Translations under genes and position numbers: made by a program
Origin: a virus
Virus record (IMG/VR): IMGVR_UViG_3300031951_000912
Location: 1-28,974 of that record
Strand: one strand, 5' to 3'
Length of the DNA stretch: 28,974 bases
Notes under the pieces: model-generated
Told to the model about the DNA's origin: nothing
The model's input: the letters and a program-made list of their open reading frames with translations, nothing else
Database searches by the model: none
Shown: positions 1-7,245 of the stretch, piece by piece
Position numbering within the stretch: the stretch's first letter is position 1
How the letters are laid out: each line of letters starts with the position of its first letter

Positions 1-2
1 TA

Positions 3-299
3 ATGGCGGCAACACCTGAAGCTAAAGTCAAGGCCAAGATCAAAAAAATCCTGAAAGACAACAACGTCTATTTCGCCATGCCAATCGGCACTGGCTACGG
101 CAGTTCAGGAGTCCCCGACTTTCTTTGTTGTGTCAACGGACACTTCCTTGCGATTGAAGCCAAGGCAGGTAAAGGCACGACCACAGCATTGCAAGACAAA
201 AACATTCGAGAGATAAAAGAATGCGGTGGCACAGCCGCTGTCATTGCCGAAGAGCAACTCGAATATCTCGAACAACTTATTCAACTGATGAAACAATGA
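3..299 (+). CDS. VRR-NUC domain nuclease
   Basis: A 98-residue protein with the VRR-NUC form of the PD-(D/E)XK nuclease fold. The pattern visible is G-x-P-D39-F, then E52-A-K54, then a conserved-type Gln at 64, in the spacing usual for the single-domain phage members. Family knowledge: stand-alone VRR-NUC proteins are structure-specific nucleases thought to cut branched DNA such as recombination or replication intermediates. The protein fills the whole normal length of the domain, so it is complete. The ATG at 3 shares a base with a TAA at 1-3, which is probably the stop of an upstream gene cut off by the window edge. Its TGA at 297-299 overlaps an ATG at 296, but the next gene more likely starts at 311. 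It heads the DNA-metabolism operon. Fold call firm, substrate inferred. Confidence 0.88.
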   Translation: MAATPEAKVKAKIKKILKDNNVYFAMPIGTGYGSSGVPDFLCCVNGHFLAIEAKAGKGTTTALQDKNIREIKECGGTAAVIAEEQLEYLEQLIQLMKQ

Positions 300-300
300 A

Positions 301-309
301 GGAGCTAAC
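301..309 (+). promoter_or_regulatory. Shine-Dalgarno GGAGCTAAC that sets the start at 311
   Basis: AAGGAG at 299-304 lies six bases before the ATG at 311, much better than anything before the in-frame ATG at 296 or 221. The 9-mer GGAGCTAAC recurs before the gene at 5896 with the same spacing. Confidence 0.6.
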
Positions 310-310
310 G

Positions 311-784
311 ATGAGCGAGTTCTGCGCGGGGGTAAAAATTTTGCTGGAGCGCATGAAGTCCAACCCCGAGGACTTTGAAATGGTTGAGTACCATATGGCT
401 ACCGACCAAGGTGTACAAGGGCGCTTCTACCAATTTGCGCAGTCAATGGACGATGTAATTTTGGGTAAGCAAAACAAAGACAGACCGTGGCGAGACTGGC
501 AGTACTTCACCGAGGAGGAACGCCAAGCCTTGGTTGAGGGGTTCAAGGAAATGAAGCGAGCCAAGTTTGACAAGACGGTCATGGAGCGGGTGTTTGATGA
601 GCAATACATTGAACGTCAACAGGAGCGAATACGGTTTGCTACCCAAAGCATAAACACAGCCAACTTACAAAACATGGCGGCAAAAGGCGCACAACAAACA
701 CCTCCGGGTACTTTCATAACTACAACCACCAACACAGGCAGTGGGCTTATGAGTGCTATTGGGCTTGGGGGCGTGTTCAAATGA
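311..784 (+). CDS. Hypothetical phage protein (157 aa)
   Basis: I do not recognise a named family. The protein is charged and mostly helical in its first 115 residues, with several Trp/Tyr positions (near PWRDWQYF) and many Glu, Lys and Arg. The last 40 residues change to a Gly/Thr/Ser-rich tail ending GLGGVFK. No membrane segment, signal peptide or Cys cluster is visible. The start at 311 is chosen on the AAGGAG Shine-Dalgarno; a longer reading from 221 would run through the VRR-NUC gene in another frame with an implausible Arg/Cys/Ser-rich leader. The stop overlaps the polymerase ATG (ATGA, 781-784), so translation is probably coupled to the polymerase. A role in replication is suggested only by position. 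Confidence 0.75.
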   Translation: MSEFCAGVKILLERMKSNPEDFEMVEYHMATDQGVQGRFYQFAQSMDDVILGKQNKDRPWRDWQYFTEEERQALVEGFKEMKRAKFDKTVMERVFDEQYIERQQERIRFATQSINTANLQNMAAKGAQQTPPGTFITTTTNTGSGLMSAIGLGGVFK

Positions 785-2601
785 ACATCATCACGGTTGA
801 CTTTGAAACTGCCTACGGCGGCGACCTTGGGTTTGCCAAGCAGACCACTGAGGAATACATTCGGGACAAGCGCTTTGAAGTTGTCGGTGTTGCAGTACAG
901 GTAAACGATGGCGAGCCGGAGTGGTTTAGCGGTACACACCAAAAGCTGTACAGCTTCCTGAACAAGTATGACTGGAAGAACTCCATTGCCTTAGCCCACA
1001 ACGCAGTGTTTGATGGGGCGATTCTGAATTGGCAGTTTGGCATCACCCCCAAGGGTTGGCTTGATACGCTGAGCATGGCACGTGCGCTTCATGGTACAAA
1101 CGTAGGCGGGAGTTTAGCGGTGCTGGCCGCTTACTACGGCCTTGGAGTCAAGGGCGAACAGGTCAAGCAGTACATCAATTACTTCCGCAAGGACTTCAGC
1201 AAAGAAGAGTTGGTTGACTACGGTGTCTACTGCAAGAACGATGTGGCACTGACGTGGGACTTGTATGGGTGCATGAGCCAAGGGTTCCCCGCATCCGAGT
1301 TGCGCCTGATTGACCTGACCGTGCGTATGTTCACCGAGCCAGTGTTGCAGTTGGACAAAGACTTGTTGCAAGACCACTTGATCTCAGAGCAAACACGTAA
1401 AGCCGAGTTGCTTGCCGCTTTTGACAAAGACATATTGATGAGCAACCCGCAGTTTGCCAACTTGCTTGTATCGTTTGGTGTTACGCCGCCAATGAAGAAA
1501 AGCCCCGCCACTGGCAAGCAAACCTTTGCGTTCTCTAAGACGGATGAAGAGTTCAAGGCCCTGTTGGAGCATGAGGATACTCGGGTACAAGCAGTAGTTG
1601 CGGCCCGGCTGGGAACGAAGTCAACCATTGAGGAGACGCGAACCGAGCGGTTCATTGGGATTGCCAAACGAGGGCCAATGCCAGTTCCCCTCCGATACTA
1701 CGCCGCTCACACCGGACGGTGGGGTGGTGACGACAAGATCAACTTGCAGAACTTGCAACGCAAGTCACCGCTAAAGAACGCCATCCTTGCACCGTTTGGT
1801 TACGTGATGATTGACTCAGACTCATCACAGATTGAAGCACGTACGCTGGCATGGTTAGCGGGACAGGACGATTTGGTTGAAGCATTTGAAAGGGGCGAGG
1901 ATGTATACAGAATCATGGCATCTGCTATCTATGGCAAGGCTGTCGAAAAGATTACCAAAGACGAGAGGTTTGTCGGTAAAACGACGATTCTTGGCGCAGG
2001 CTACGGCATGGGCGCGGCAAAGTTTAAGGCGCAACTTAAAAATTTTGGTGTTGAAGTTACGCTTGAAGAAGCACAGCGAATTATCGATACGTACCGAGCT
2101 ACTTATCCGAAAATTACTGCACTGTGGAAGTCTGCGGCGAATGTCCTCCCTGCGATTATCGGCGAGCAAACGACGGCGTTTGGGCGTGGCGACATACTTA
2201 AGGTAGATGGGTCACAGGGCATCCTACTACCCAACGGACTGCGCTTGAAGTACCCCAACTTGCGTTGGGTGGAGATGGAAGAAAACGGCAAACCCCAGTT
2301 TGTGTATGACACCAAGAAGGGCAAGGCAGTTATCCCCAACCGAATCTATGGCGGCAAGATAATTGAGAACGTATGCCAAGCACTTGCACGTATCGTGATA
2401 GGTGAGCAAATGTTGATGGTGGCCAAGAAGTATCGCGTGGTCATGACAGTGCATGACGCCGTGGCTTGTATTGCACCCGAGGCCGAGGCTGAAACAGGTA
2501 AGGAGTACGTTGAGTTGTGTATGCGCCTACGTCCGTCGTGGGCACCCGAGTTACCGTTGAACTGCGAAGCAGGGTATGGGAGAAGTTATGGGGATTGTTA
2601 A
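781..2601 (+). CDS. polA: Family A DNA polymerase with 3'-5' exonuclease domain
   Basis: A 606-residue replicative polymerase of the E. coli Pol I/T7 type. The proofreading domain is intact: Exo I D7-x-E9, Exo II N74-x3-D78, Exo III Y150-x3-D154. In the polymerase domain motif A is seen at 345-354 with catalytic D347 (DSSQIEAR, where most members have DYSQIELR), motif B as R396-x3-K400-x7-Y408-G409, and motif C as H558-D559-A560. Both catalytic aspartates are present, but the usual Glu of HDE is Ala, and the residue four after the motif B Lys, equivalent to E. coli Phe762, is Leu404. No 5' nuclease domain is present, as is usual for phage enzymes. ATGA overlap with the gene before; the next gene starts inside its 3' end. 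Gene identity is certain; the biochemical effect of the two substitutions is inferred. Confidence 0.97.
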   Translation: MNIITVDFETAYGGDLGFAKQTTEEYIRDKRFEVVGVAVQVNDGEPEWFSGTHQKLYSFLNKYDWKNSIALAHNAVFDGAILNWQFGITPKGWLDTLSMARALHGTNVGGSLAVLAAYYGLGVKGEQVKQYINYFRKDFSKEELVDYGVYCKNDVALTWDLYGCMSQGFPASELRLIDLTVRMFTEPVLQLDKDLLQDHLISEQTRKAELLAAFDKDILMSNPQFANLLVSFGVTPPMKKSPATGKQTFAFSKTDEEFKALLEHEDTRVQAVVAARLGTKSTIEETRTERFIGIAKRGPMPVPLRYYAAHTGRWGGDDKINLQNLQRKSPLKNAILAPFGYVMIDSDSSQIEARTLAWLAGQDDLVEAFERGEDVYRIMASAIYGKAVEKITKDERFVGKTTILGAGYGMGAAKFKAQLKNFGVEVTLEEAQRIIDTYRATYPKITALWKSAANVLPAIIGEQTTAFGRGDILKVDGSQGILLPNGLRLKYPNLRWVEMEENGKPQFVYDTKKGKAVIPNRIYGGKIIENVCQALARIVIGEQMLMVAKKYRVVMTVHDAVACIAPEAEAETGKEYVELCMRLRPSWAPELPLNCEAGYGRSYGDC

Positions 2602-3523
2602 TAAGCCATTGATCGACAAGTTTTTTGATCGTGTCACGTCCAATGAGTATGGGTTGCCGGTAGAGTTTAGACACAACGTACCGAAGAAGGATGTGCAAAC
2701 ATTTATTTTGTCGCCCGAAGTTGCGTTGAGCGCCGAAATGCTTGTGCGTTCTAAGTCTTTCAAGATGCCGACTCTTACTGAATTGCACATGCCATACCCG
2801 CACACGGTGATCGAGTACCCGCTAACAGAGGACATTCGCAAGCTACGCCACAACGGACTTATCAACGGCATCGTTGAGATAATACGCATCGGCGCGTACA
2901 TCCATGAGATCAACGAGGGTGTATTTACTTGTTTGCCGTATTGGGAGTTCATTGACGGCAGAATCCAACATAGCTTTTTTACGTTTTTGTTTGGTATGAA
3001 TGCCCTCGGCGCACTTAAAGTGTCTCTTAGCTCTAGGGTCAATGGGGACGATGCTGTTGATTGCAACATCATACCGTGCGTATCGTTCATTGTGGCCGCA
3101 GAAAAAGCGGGGGTTCCACCTGAGCGTTTTAAACAGCTATTTGAAGCACCTGAAACACAACAACACATCAGAGAAGCCGCCACAGAAATTCCATGCCTTA
3201 TGTTTGCCTCTTATCTTTTGCTTAGCTGTAAGAGCGGGGTAGGGCGGACTAAGGTTCCCGCACGGATACCCCCCAAGGGTACAAAACTCGGCGGTAAAAA
3301 ACAGAAGGCATACTCTGCTAGTGCGTACACATTGTTGCATTTGGAAGAGATTGAGAACGCCACCACCGAAGGTGTTGTCAGTCGCCGTTCAGATATTTCA
3401 GCCCATTACGTGCGAGGCCACTTCAAACAACGCAAGAGCGGTATCTATTGGTGGAATTCATTTGTGCGCGGCAACGGGGAACCCCGTAAACGCGAAGCTT
3501 ACTTAGTAGAGGAAACAGCATGA
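2588..3523 (+). CDS. Hypothetical phage protein (311 aa)
   Basis: No family that I can name. Residues 1-210 look like a compact alpha/beta globular protein with several hydrophobic stretches but no convincing membrane helix. Residues about 215-250 are basic and Gly/Pro-rich (GVGRTKVPARIPPKGTK). The C-terminus holds the pattern RGHFK-x5-GIYWWN-x3-RG (about 285-303), which resembles a short RGH...G...RG ending found at the C-terminus of various phage and plasmid proteins; this is from memory and only suggestive. I choose the ATG at 2588 because GGAG at 2579-2582 sits five bases upstream; an ATG at 2576 is possible and would add four residues. The gene overlaps the polymerase end by 14 bases and the next gene by four (ATGA), so it is in the same operon. 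Confidence 0.8.
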   Translation: MGIVNKPLIDKFFDRVTSNEYGLPVEFRHNVPKKDVQTFILSPEVALSAEMLVRSKSFKMPTLTELHMPYPHTVIEYPLTEDIRKLRHNGLINGIVEIIRIGAYIHEINEGVFTCLPYWEFIDGRIQHSFFTFLFGMNALGALKVSLSSRVNGDDAVDCNIIPCVSFIVAAEKAGVPPERFKQLFEAPETQQHIREAATEIPCLMFASYLLLSCKSGVGRTKVPARIPPKGTKLGGKKQKAYSASAYTLLHLEEIENATTEGVVSRRSDISAHYVRGHFKQRKSGIYWWNSFVRGNGEPRKREAYLVEETA

Positions 3524-4182
3524 ATATCGTATGGTCGTTCAGTAGCCTGAAAACATTTCAGCAGTGCCCCAAGAAGTACTATCACACCAAGATAGCCAAG
3601 GACGTTGTTGAACCTGACACAACGGCAACGCTGTACGGCAAGACGGCACACACTGTGGCCGAGGAATACATTCGGGATGACAAACCAATCCCGCCAGCGT
3701 TTGATTACATGCAAGACACGTTAGATGTACTGAAGCAGATTGATGGAGAGAAGCTATGCGAAGTGAAGTTGGGCTTGACGAAGAATTTGGAATCCTGCGA
3801 TTTTCACGCGACGAATGTATGGTGGCATGGTATAGCCGATTTGGTAGTCATCAACGAGGCGAAACAGTTGGCGCACTCAGTGGACTACAAGACGAGCAAG
3901 AGTGCGCGGTATGCGGATACCAAGCAACTCGATCTTGTGGCTGCTGGCCTTTTTGCCAAGTTCCCAAAGATCATGAAAGTGAAATCAGCCTTGATATTTA
4001 CTGTAAGTAAGGAGTTCGTACAAGCTACGCACTACCGAGAAATGATGCCGAAATATTTGGAGCAGCCAGCAAAAGATGTTGCACGAATTGAGGCGGCATT
4101 GGAAAATGGGGTGTGGAATCCAATCAGTGGGCCACTGTGCAAGTTCTGCTCAATTAAAGAATGTGAATACAACAGGAGTTAA
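3520..4182 (+). CDS. Cas4/RecB-like PD-(D/E)XK exonuclease with Fe-S type cysteines
   Basis: A 220-residue nuclease of the RecB/Cas4 group. It opens with the typical SFSSLKTFQQCPKKYY signature (C16), has a His near 56 (GKTAHTVAEEY), then D of HGIADLVV and the D-Y-K of SVDYKTSK, followed by a Gln-containing helix (TKQLDLVAAGL). Near the C-terminus are C207-x2-C210-x4-C215. One N-terminal and three C-terminal cysteines are the known arrangement of 4Fe-4S ligands in Cas4 and AddB-type nucleases. Family role: 5' or 3' resection of duplex ends in recombination. No CRISPR array or other cas gene is seen, so it is a phage recombination or replication nuclease rather than part of a CRISPR system. ATG overlaps the previous stop; Shine-Dalgarno GAGGA just upstream. 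Confidence 0.9.
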   Translation: MNIVWSFSSLKTFQQCPKKYYHTKIAKDVVEPDTTATLYGKTAHTVAEEYIRDDKPIPPAFDYMQDTLDVLKQIDGEKLCEVKLGLTKNLESCDFHATNVWWHGIADLVVINEAKQLAHSVDYKTSKSARYADTKQLDLVAAGLFAKFPKIMKVKSALIFTVSKEFVQATHYREMMPKYLEQPAKDVARIEAALENGVWNPISGPLCKFCSIKECEYNRS

Positions 4183-4184
4183 AG

Positions 4185-4460
4185 ATGCCCTACGTAAACA
4201 AACCAAGACCATACAAAAAAGAATACAAGCAACAAGTTGACCGAGGCGAACATGAAGACAGGATGGATAGACAACGTGCAAGAAACGAGATGGACAAAAA
4301 GGGCATTGACCGTACTGGAAAGGACATCGACCACGTGGTTCCATTGTCCAAAGGGGGAACAAATGCTAAAGGAAATCTTAAACTCAAAACGCCGAGCGCC
4401 AATCGTTCGTTCACTCGCAACTCAGACCATACGGTCAAAACCAACAAGCCAAAAAAATGA
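4185..4460 (+). CDS. Small HNH endonuclease
   Basis: A 91-residue basic protein whose C-terminal half is an HNH core: D49-H50 in DIDHVVPLSKGGTN, N64 of GNLKL, and N73-R-S-F in the final helix. The usual zinc CxxC pairs are absent, which is common in this short phage type. The first 45 residues are very rich in Lys, Arg, Asp and Glu and probably helical. The start at 4185 lies two bases after the stop of the Cas4-like gene and has AGGAG upstream; the stop overlaps the helicase ATG (4457-4460). It could be a homing-type nuclease, but its tight coupling with both neighbours favours a fixed part of the replication operon. Confidence 0.88.
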   Translation: MPYVNKPRPYKKEYKQQVDRGEHEDRMDRQRARNEMDKKGIDRTGKDIDHVVPLSKGGTNAKGNLKLKTPSANRSFTRNSDHTVKTNKPKK

Positions 4461-5845
4461 ACATATCAGCGTATGAGTGGCCTCGTCCACCGGGGTTCAC
4501 TCCATTCGAGCATCAGAAGACAACATCAGAGTTTCTCGTCAACAACCCCAAGTCGTTTTGTTTCAACGAGCAAGGTACAGGCAAGACAGCGTCAGTGATT
4601 TGGGCAGTAGATTATTTGATGAAGTTAGGTGTAATAAAACGTGTGTTAGTGATTTGCCCACTGTCGATCATGAAGTCGGCATGGCAACAAGATTTGTTCA
4701 AGTTCGCAATACATCGTACGGTCTCTGTGGCGCACGGCTCTGCCAAGAAGCGCAAGGAAATCATCAATGCGGGGTCAGAGTTTGTCGTTATCAATTTTGA
4801 TGGTGTTGGAATCGTTAAGAGTGAACTGCTCAAGGGTAAGTTCGATTTGATTGTGGTTGATGAAGCGTCAGCGTATAAGAATGCTCAGACAGATCGTTGG
4901 AAAGACCTGCGCGACCTAACAAAAGTTATCAAAGGTCTGTGGATGTTGACCGGAACGCCAGCCGCACAGTCGCCTGTGGATGCTTACGGATTAGCAAAGC
5001 TGATTAACCCGCACGGCATCCCCATGTTCTTTGGTCAGTTCAGAGATCAGGTGATGTACAAGATCAGTGAGTTCAGATGGATACCCCGCCCCGAGGCCAA
5101 GCACATTGTTCATAAGGCACTCCAACCCGCCATTCGGTTTGAGAAGCGTCAGTGCATTGACTTGCCTCCGATGACATACGTTGATCGTGATGCACCGATG
5201 ACGACACAGCAGATAGGCTTCTACAAGTTGTTGAAGTCACAGATGTTGATCGAAGCAGACGGCGAAGAAATCTCTGCGGTGAACGCCGCCGTGAAGGTCA
5301 GCAAGCTGTTGCAAATTGCATGTGGCTCAATCTACACCGACACTGGTGAAGTGATTGACTTTGATGTGTCCAACCGCATGAGTGTGGTACGTGAAGTGGT
5401 TGATGAGAGCAGTAACAAGGTGCTGATATTTGTACCCTTTACACATACCATCGCACTGCTTAAAGACTACCTGACCAAGCACAAAATAACGTGCGAAGTC
5501 ATCAACGGCGAAGTGAGTGTTAACAGACGTTCAGATATTGTTCAGCGTTTTCAAGCTAACCCTGAACCCAAAGTTCTCATCATCCAACCACAAGCGGCCT
5601 CCCACGGATTAACCCTAACTGCCGCCGACACCATCATCTGGTACGCTCCCTGTACCAGCGTAGAAACATACCTCCAAGCCAACGCACGAATTGACCGCCC
5701 CGGTCAGGTCAACCCAATGACAGTCGTGCATATAAATGGCAGTCCAATAGAGACAAGGATGTACGGCCTCTTGCGAGGCAACGTGAGTAATCACAACCAA
5801 ATCATTGACCTGTACCGACAAGAAATAATTTCTGAAGGTACTTGA
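4457..5845 (+). CDS. SNF2-like superfamily 2 helicase/ATPase
   Basis: A 462-residue two-domain SF2 ATPase. Motifs in order: a Q-like FEHQ at 17-20, Walker A QGTGKT at 39-44, motif Ia VICPLS near 65-70, Walker B VVDEAS at 133-138, motif III TGTP at 165-168, and in the second RecA domain HGLTLT near 384-389 and the arginine-finger motif QANARIDRPGQ near 406-416. These are the marks of compact phage SNF2-type enzymes that move on duplex DNA and act in replication or recombination. The ATG overlaps the previous stop. Its stop codon (5843-5845) lies within the palindrome that covers the next promoter. Confidence 0.93.
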   Translation: MNISAYEWPRPPGFTPFEHQKTTSEFLVNNPKSFCFNEQGTGKTASVIWAVDYLMKLGVIKRVLVICPLSIMKSAWQQDLFKFAIHRTVSVAHGSAKKRKEIINAGSEFVVINFDGVGIVKSELLKGKFDLIVVDEASAYKNAQTDRWKDLRDLTKVIKGLWMLTGTPAAQSPVDAYGLAKLINPHGIPMFFGQFRDQVMYKISEFRWIPRPEAKHIVHKALQPAIRFEKRQCIDLPPMTYVDRDAPMTTQQIGFYKLLKSQMLIEADGEEISAVNAAVKVSKLLQIACGSIYTDTGEVIDFDVSNRMSVVREVVDESSNKVLIFVPFTHTIALLKDYLTKHKITCEVINGEVSVNRRSDIVQRFQANPEPKVLIIQPQAASHGLTLTAADTIIWYAPCTSVETYLQANARIDRPGQVNPMTVVHINGSPIETRMYGLLRGNVSNHNQIIDLYRQEIISEGT

Positions 5846-5855
5846 CAATGTCAAG
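5841..5855 (+). promoter_or_regulatory. Perfect palindrome, candidate operator
   Basis: CTTGACA-A-TGTCAAG is a perfect 7+1+7 inverted repeat. It covers the -35 hexamer of the promoter at 5842-5869 and the stop codon of the SNF2 gene. With a one-base centre it cannot form a good hairpin, so a dimeric DNA-binding protein is the more natural reading. The small HTH protein at 7246-7485, two genes downstream, is the obvious candidate. Binding is inferred. Confidence 0.55.
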
Positions 5856-5869
5856 TTCTGTGATAGACT
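5842..5869 (+). promoter_or_regulatory. Sigma70-like promoter with extended -10
   Basis: TTGACA at 5842-5847 is an exact -35 consensus. After 16 bases comes TAGACT (5864-5869), four of six matches to TATAAT, preceded by TGA in the TGn extended -10 position. It stands in the only real gap between left-arm genes (5846-5895) and would drive the genes from 5896 to 10506. The expected start is near 5876. Confidence 0.65.
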
Positions 5870-5885
5870 GAACCCCCAAACAAAT

Positions 5886-5894
5886 GGAGCTAAC
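5886..5894 (+). promoter_or_regulatory. Shine-Dalgarno GGAGCTAAC that sets the start at 5896
   Basis: GGAG at 5886-5889 is six bases before the ATG at 5896. The in-frame ATG at 5884 includes this site and would be preceded only by a C/A-rich stretch, so 5896 is preferred. The same 9-mer precedes the gene at 311. Confidence 0.55.
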
Positions 5895-5895
5895 T

Positions 5896-6330
5896 ATGGA
5901 CGCATTAGAAGTTCAGGACGGAGAACCCACTCCATCCTTACCCCTCGACAAACTTGCCGCTATCTACATCAAGATACGCGATGCCAAGGACACACTCACA
6001 GCAGACTACAAGAAACAATACGCCGCTCTAGAAGAACAGATGGGCGTACTTGAAACTGAGATGCTTGAGACATGCAAAACAATGAATGCCGACAGCATTC
6101 GCACAAAAGCTGGCACGATCATCCGTTCAATAAAGTCACGGTATTGGACGAACGATTGGGATTCTATGTATCGTTTCATCAAAGACAACGATGCGTATGG
6201 CCTGCTGGAAAAGAGACTTCATCAGACACACATGAAAGAGTTTCTTTCCGAGAATCCCGACCTGCTTCCTATGGGCTTGAACGTAGAAAGCGAATACACC
6301 GTGGTTGTTAGACGTTCTAAGGAAAACTGA
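5896..6330 (+). CDS. Hypothetical phage protein, helical N-terminal half (144 aa)
   Basis: No family is named. Residues about 18-65 form a Lys/Glu/Ala-rich helix with coiled-coil spacing (YIKIRDAKDTLTADYKKQY and onward). The second half contains RYWTNDWDSMYRFI and a conserved-looking ending on NVESEYTVVVRRSK. No catalytic motif, Cys cluster or membrane segment is visible. It is the first gene after the promoter at 5842-5869 and directly precedes the ssDNA-binding-like gene with only three bases between, so a role in single-strand DNA handling or control of nucleases is possible, by context only. Confidence 0.75.
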   Translation: MDALEVQDGEPTPSLPLDKLAAIYIKIRDAKDTLTADYKKQYAALEEQMGVLETEMLETCKTMNADSIRTKAGTIIRSIKSRYWTNDWDSMYRFIKDNDAYGLLEKRLHQTHMKEFLSENPDLLPMGLNVESEYTVVVRRSKEN

Positions 6331-6333
6331 AAA

Positions 6334-7242
6334 ATGAGCAACATTACTTTGTTAAACCAAGACCTCCCCGACTTCCTGCAAACCGCTGGTGTCAGTGAGC
6401 TTACAAAAAACCTTGCTGGTCGCACTGGCGTTAAACGTATCGTCCCAAAGAACGGAATCTTCCGTAAAGTGGTTGGCGGTGAAGAGATGGGTAAAGTCAA
6501 GGGTGACTTGGAAGTTGTTGTTGTCAACGCTTCTCCCAAAGTTGGCCGTATCTTTTACGCTAAGCAGTGGACTCCTGAAGCTGAGCCAAGTGCGCCCGAT
6601 TGTTTCTCTAATGATGGCAATGTGCCTGATGTTGGTTCAACTAACAAACAGTCTGATCGTTGTGATTCATGTGAGCAAAACATTAAAGGTTCAGGCATGG
6701 GTAACTCCAAGGCTTGCCGCTACTCTCGTCGCATCGCTGTGACTTTGGTAGAAGACTTTGGTACTTCGCTTGAAGGTTCTGTGTATCAAATGAACTTGGC
6801 ATCCAAGTCTTTGTTTGGCGACAGTGTCGGTGACAACACTCATCCGTTTGAGAGCTACACCAAGTACTTGGCCAACAACGGCAAGAGCTTGGACTACGTC
6901 GTTACACAGTTGAGCTTCAACGAAGACAACGACAACCAGTCCATCTTGTTCACACCTGTGCGCTTCATCAACAAAGAGCAGTACGCAGTTACAAGCAAGG
7001 TTGCCGCATTGCCTGAGACACAGAAGATGGTCACCATGACACCGTACCAAGCCGATGCGTCAGGCCGTGCGCCCAAGTTGGAAGCACCTAAACCTGCGGC
7101 GTCAGCCCCTGAAGCTGAGGAAGCTGAGGAAGCCGAAGAAGCGCCAAAGAAGCGTGAGTCCAAGAAAGCCGCTGAAGTTACACCGACTGCCAAGAAGAGC
7201 CTCGCCTCTGTCGCGGCGGCTTGGTCAACAGACGAGGAATGA
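6334..7242 (+). CDS. Putative ssDNA-binding protein with zinc cysteines and acidic tail
   Basis: A 302-residue protein in two parts. Residues 1-235 look globular and hold C90, C110-x2-C113 and C128, a likely zinc site, with surrounding basic and aromatic residues (KACRYSRR, FYAKQW). Residues about 236-302 are disordered: Ala/Pro-rich, then a near-tandem A-E-E run, a Lys-rich part, and a final STDEE. A core with a zinc-bound insertion plus an acidic C-terminal tip is the design of phage ssDNA-binding proteins such as T4 gp32, and T7 gp2.5 shares the acidic tip, but I see no direct sequence match. Position beside helicase, nuclease and primase genes supports it. AAGGA lies ten bases before the ATG. 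Function moderately sure. Confidence 0.65.
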   Translation: MSNITLLNQDLPDFLQTAGVSELTKNLAGRTGVKRIVPKNGIFRKVVGGEEMGKVKGDLEVVVVNASPKVGRIFYAKQWTPEAEPSAPDCFSNDGNVPDVGSTNKQSDRCDSCEQNIKGSGMGNSKACRYSRRIAVTLVEDFGTSLEGSVYQMNLASKSLFGDSVGDNTHPFESYTKYLANNGKSLDYVVTQLSFNEDNDNQSILFTPVRFINKEQYAVTSKVAALPETQKMVTMTPYQADASGRAPKLEAPKPAASAPEAEEAEEAEEAPKKRESKKAAEVTPTAKKSLASVAAAWSTDEE

Positions 7243-7245
7243 CGC

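Noticed and set aside
221-310. N-terminal extension of the second gene
   Set aside because: Runs through the VRR-NUC gene in another frame; AAGGAG points to the ATG at 311.
3520-4182. Cas4-like gene as a sign of a CRISPR system
   Set aside because: No repeat-spacer array or other cas gene is visible in the window; phage Cas4-like nucleases are common in replication modules.
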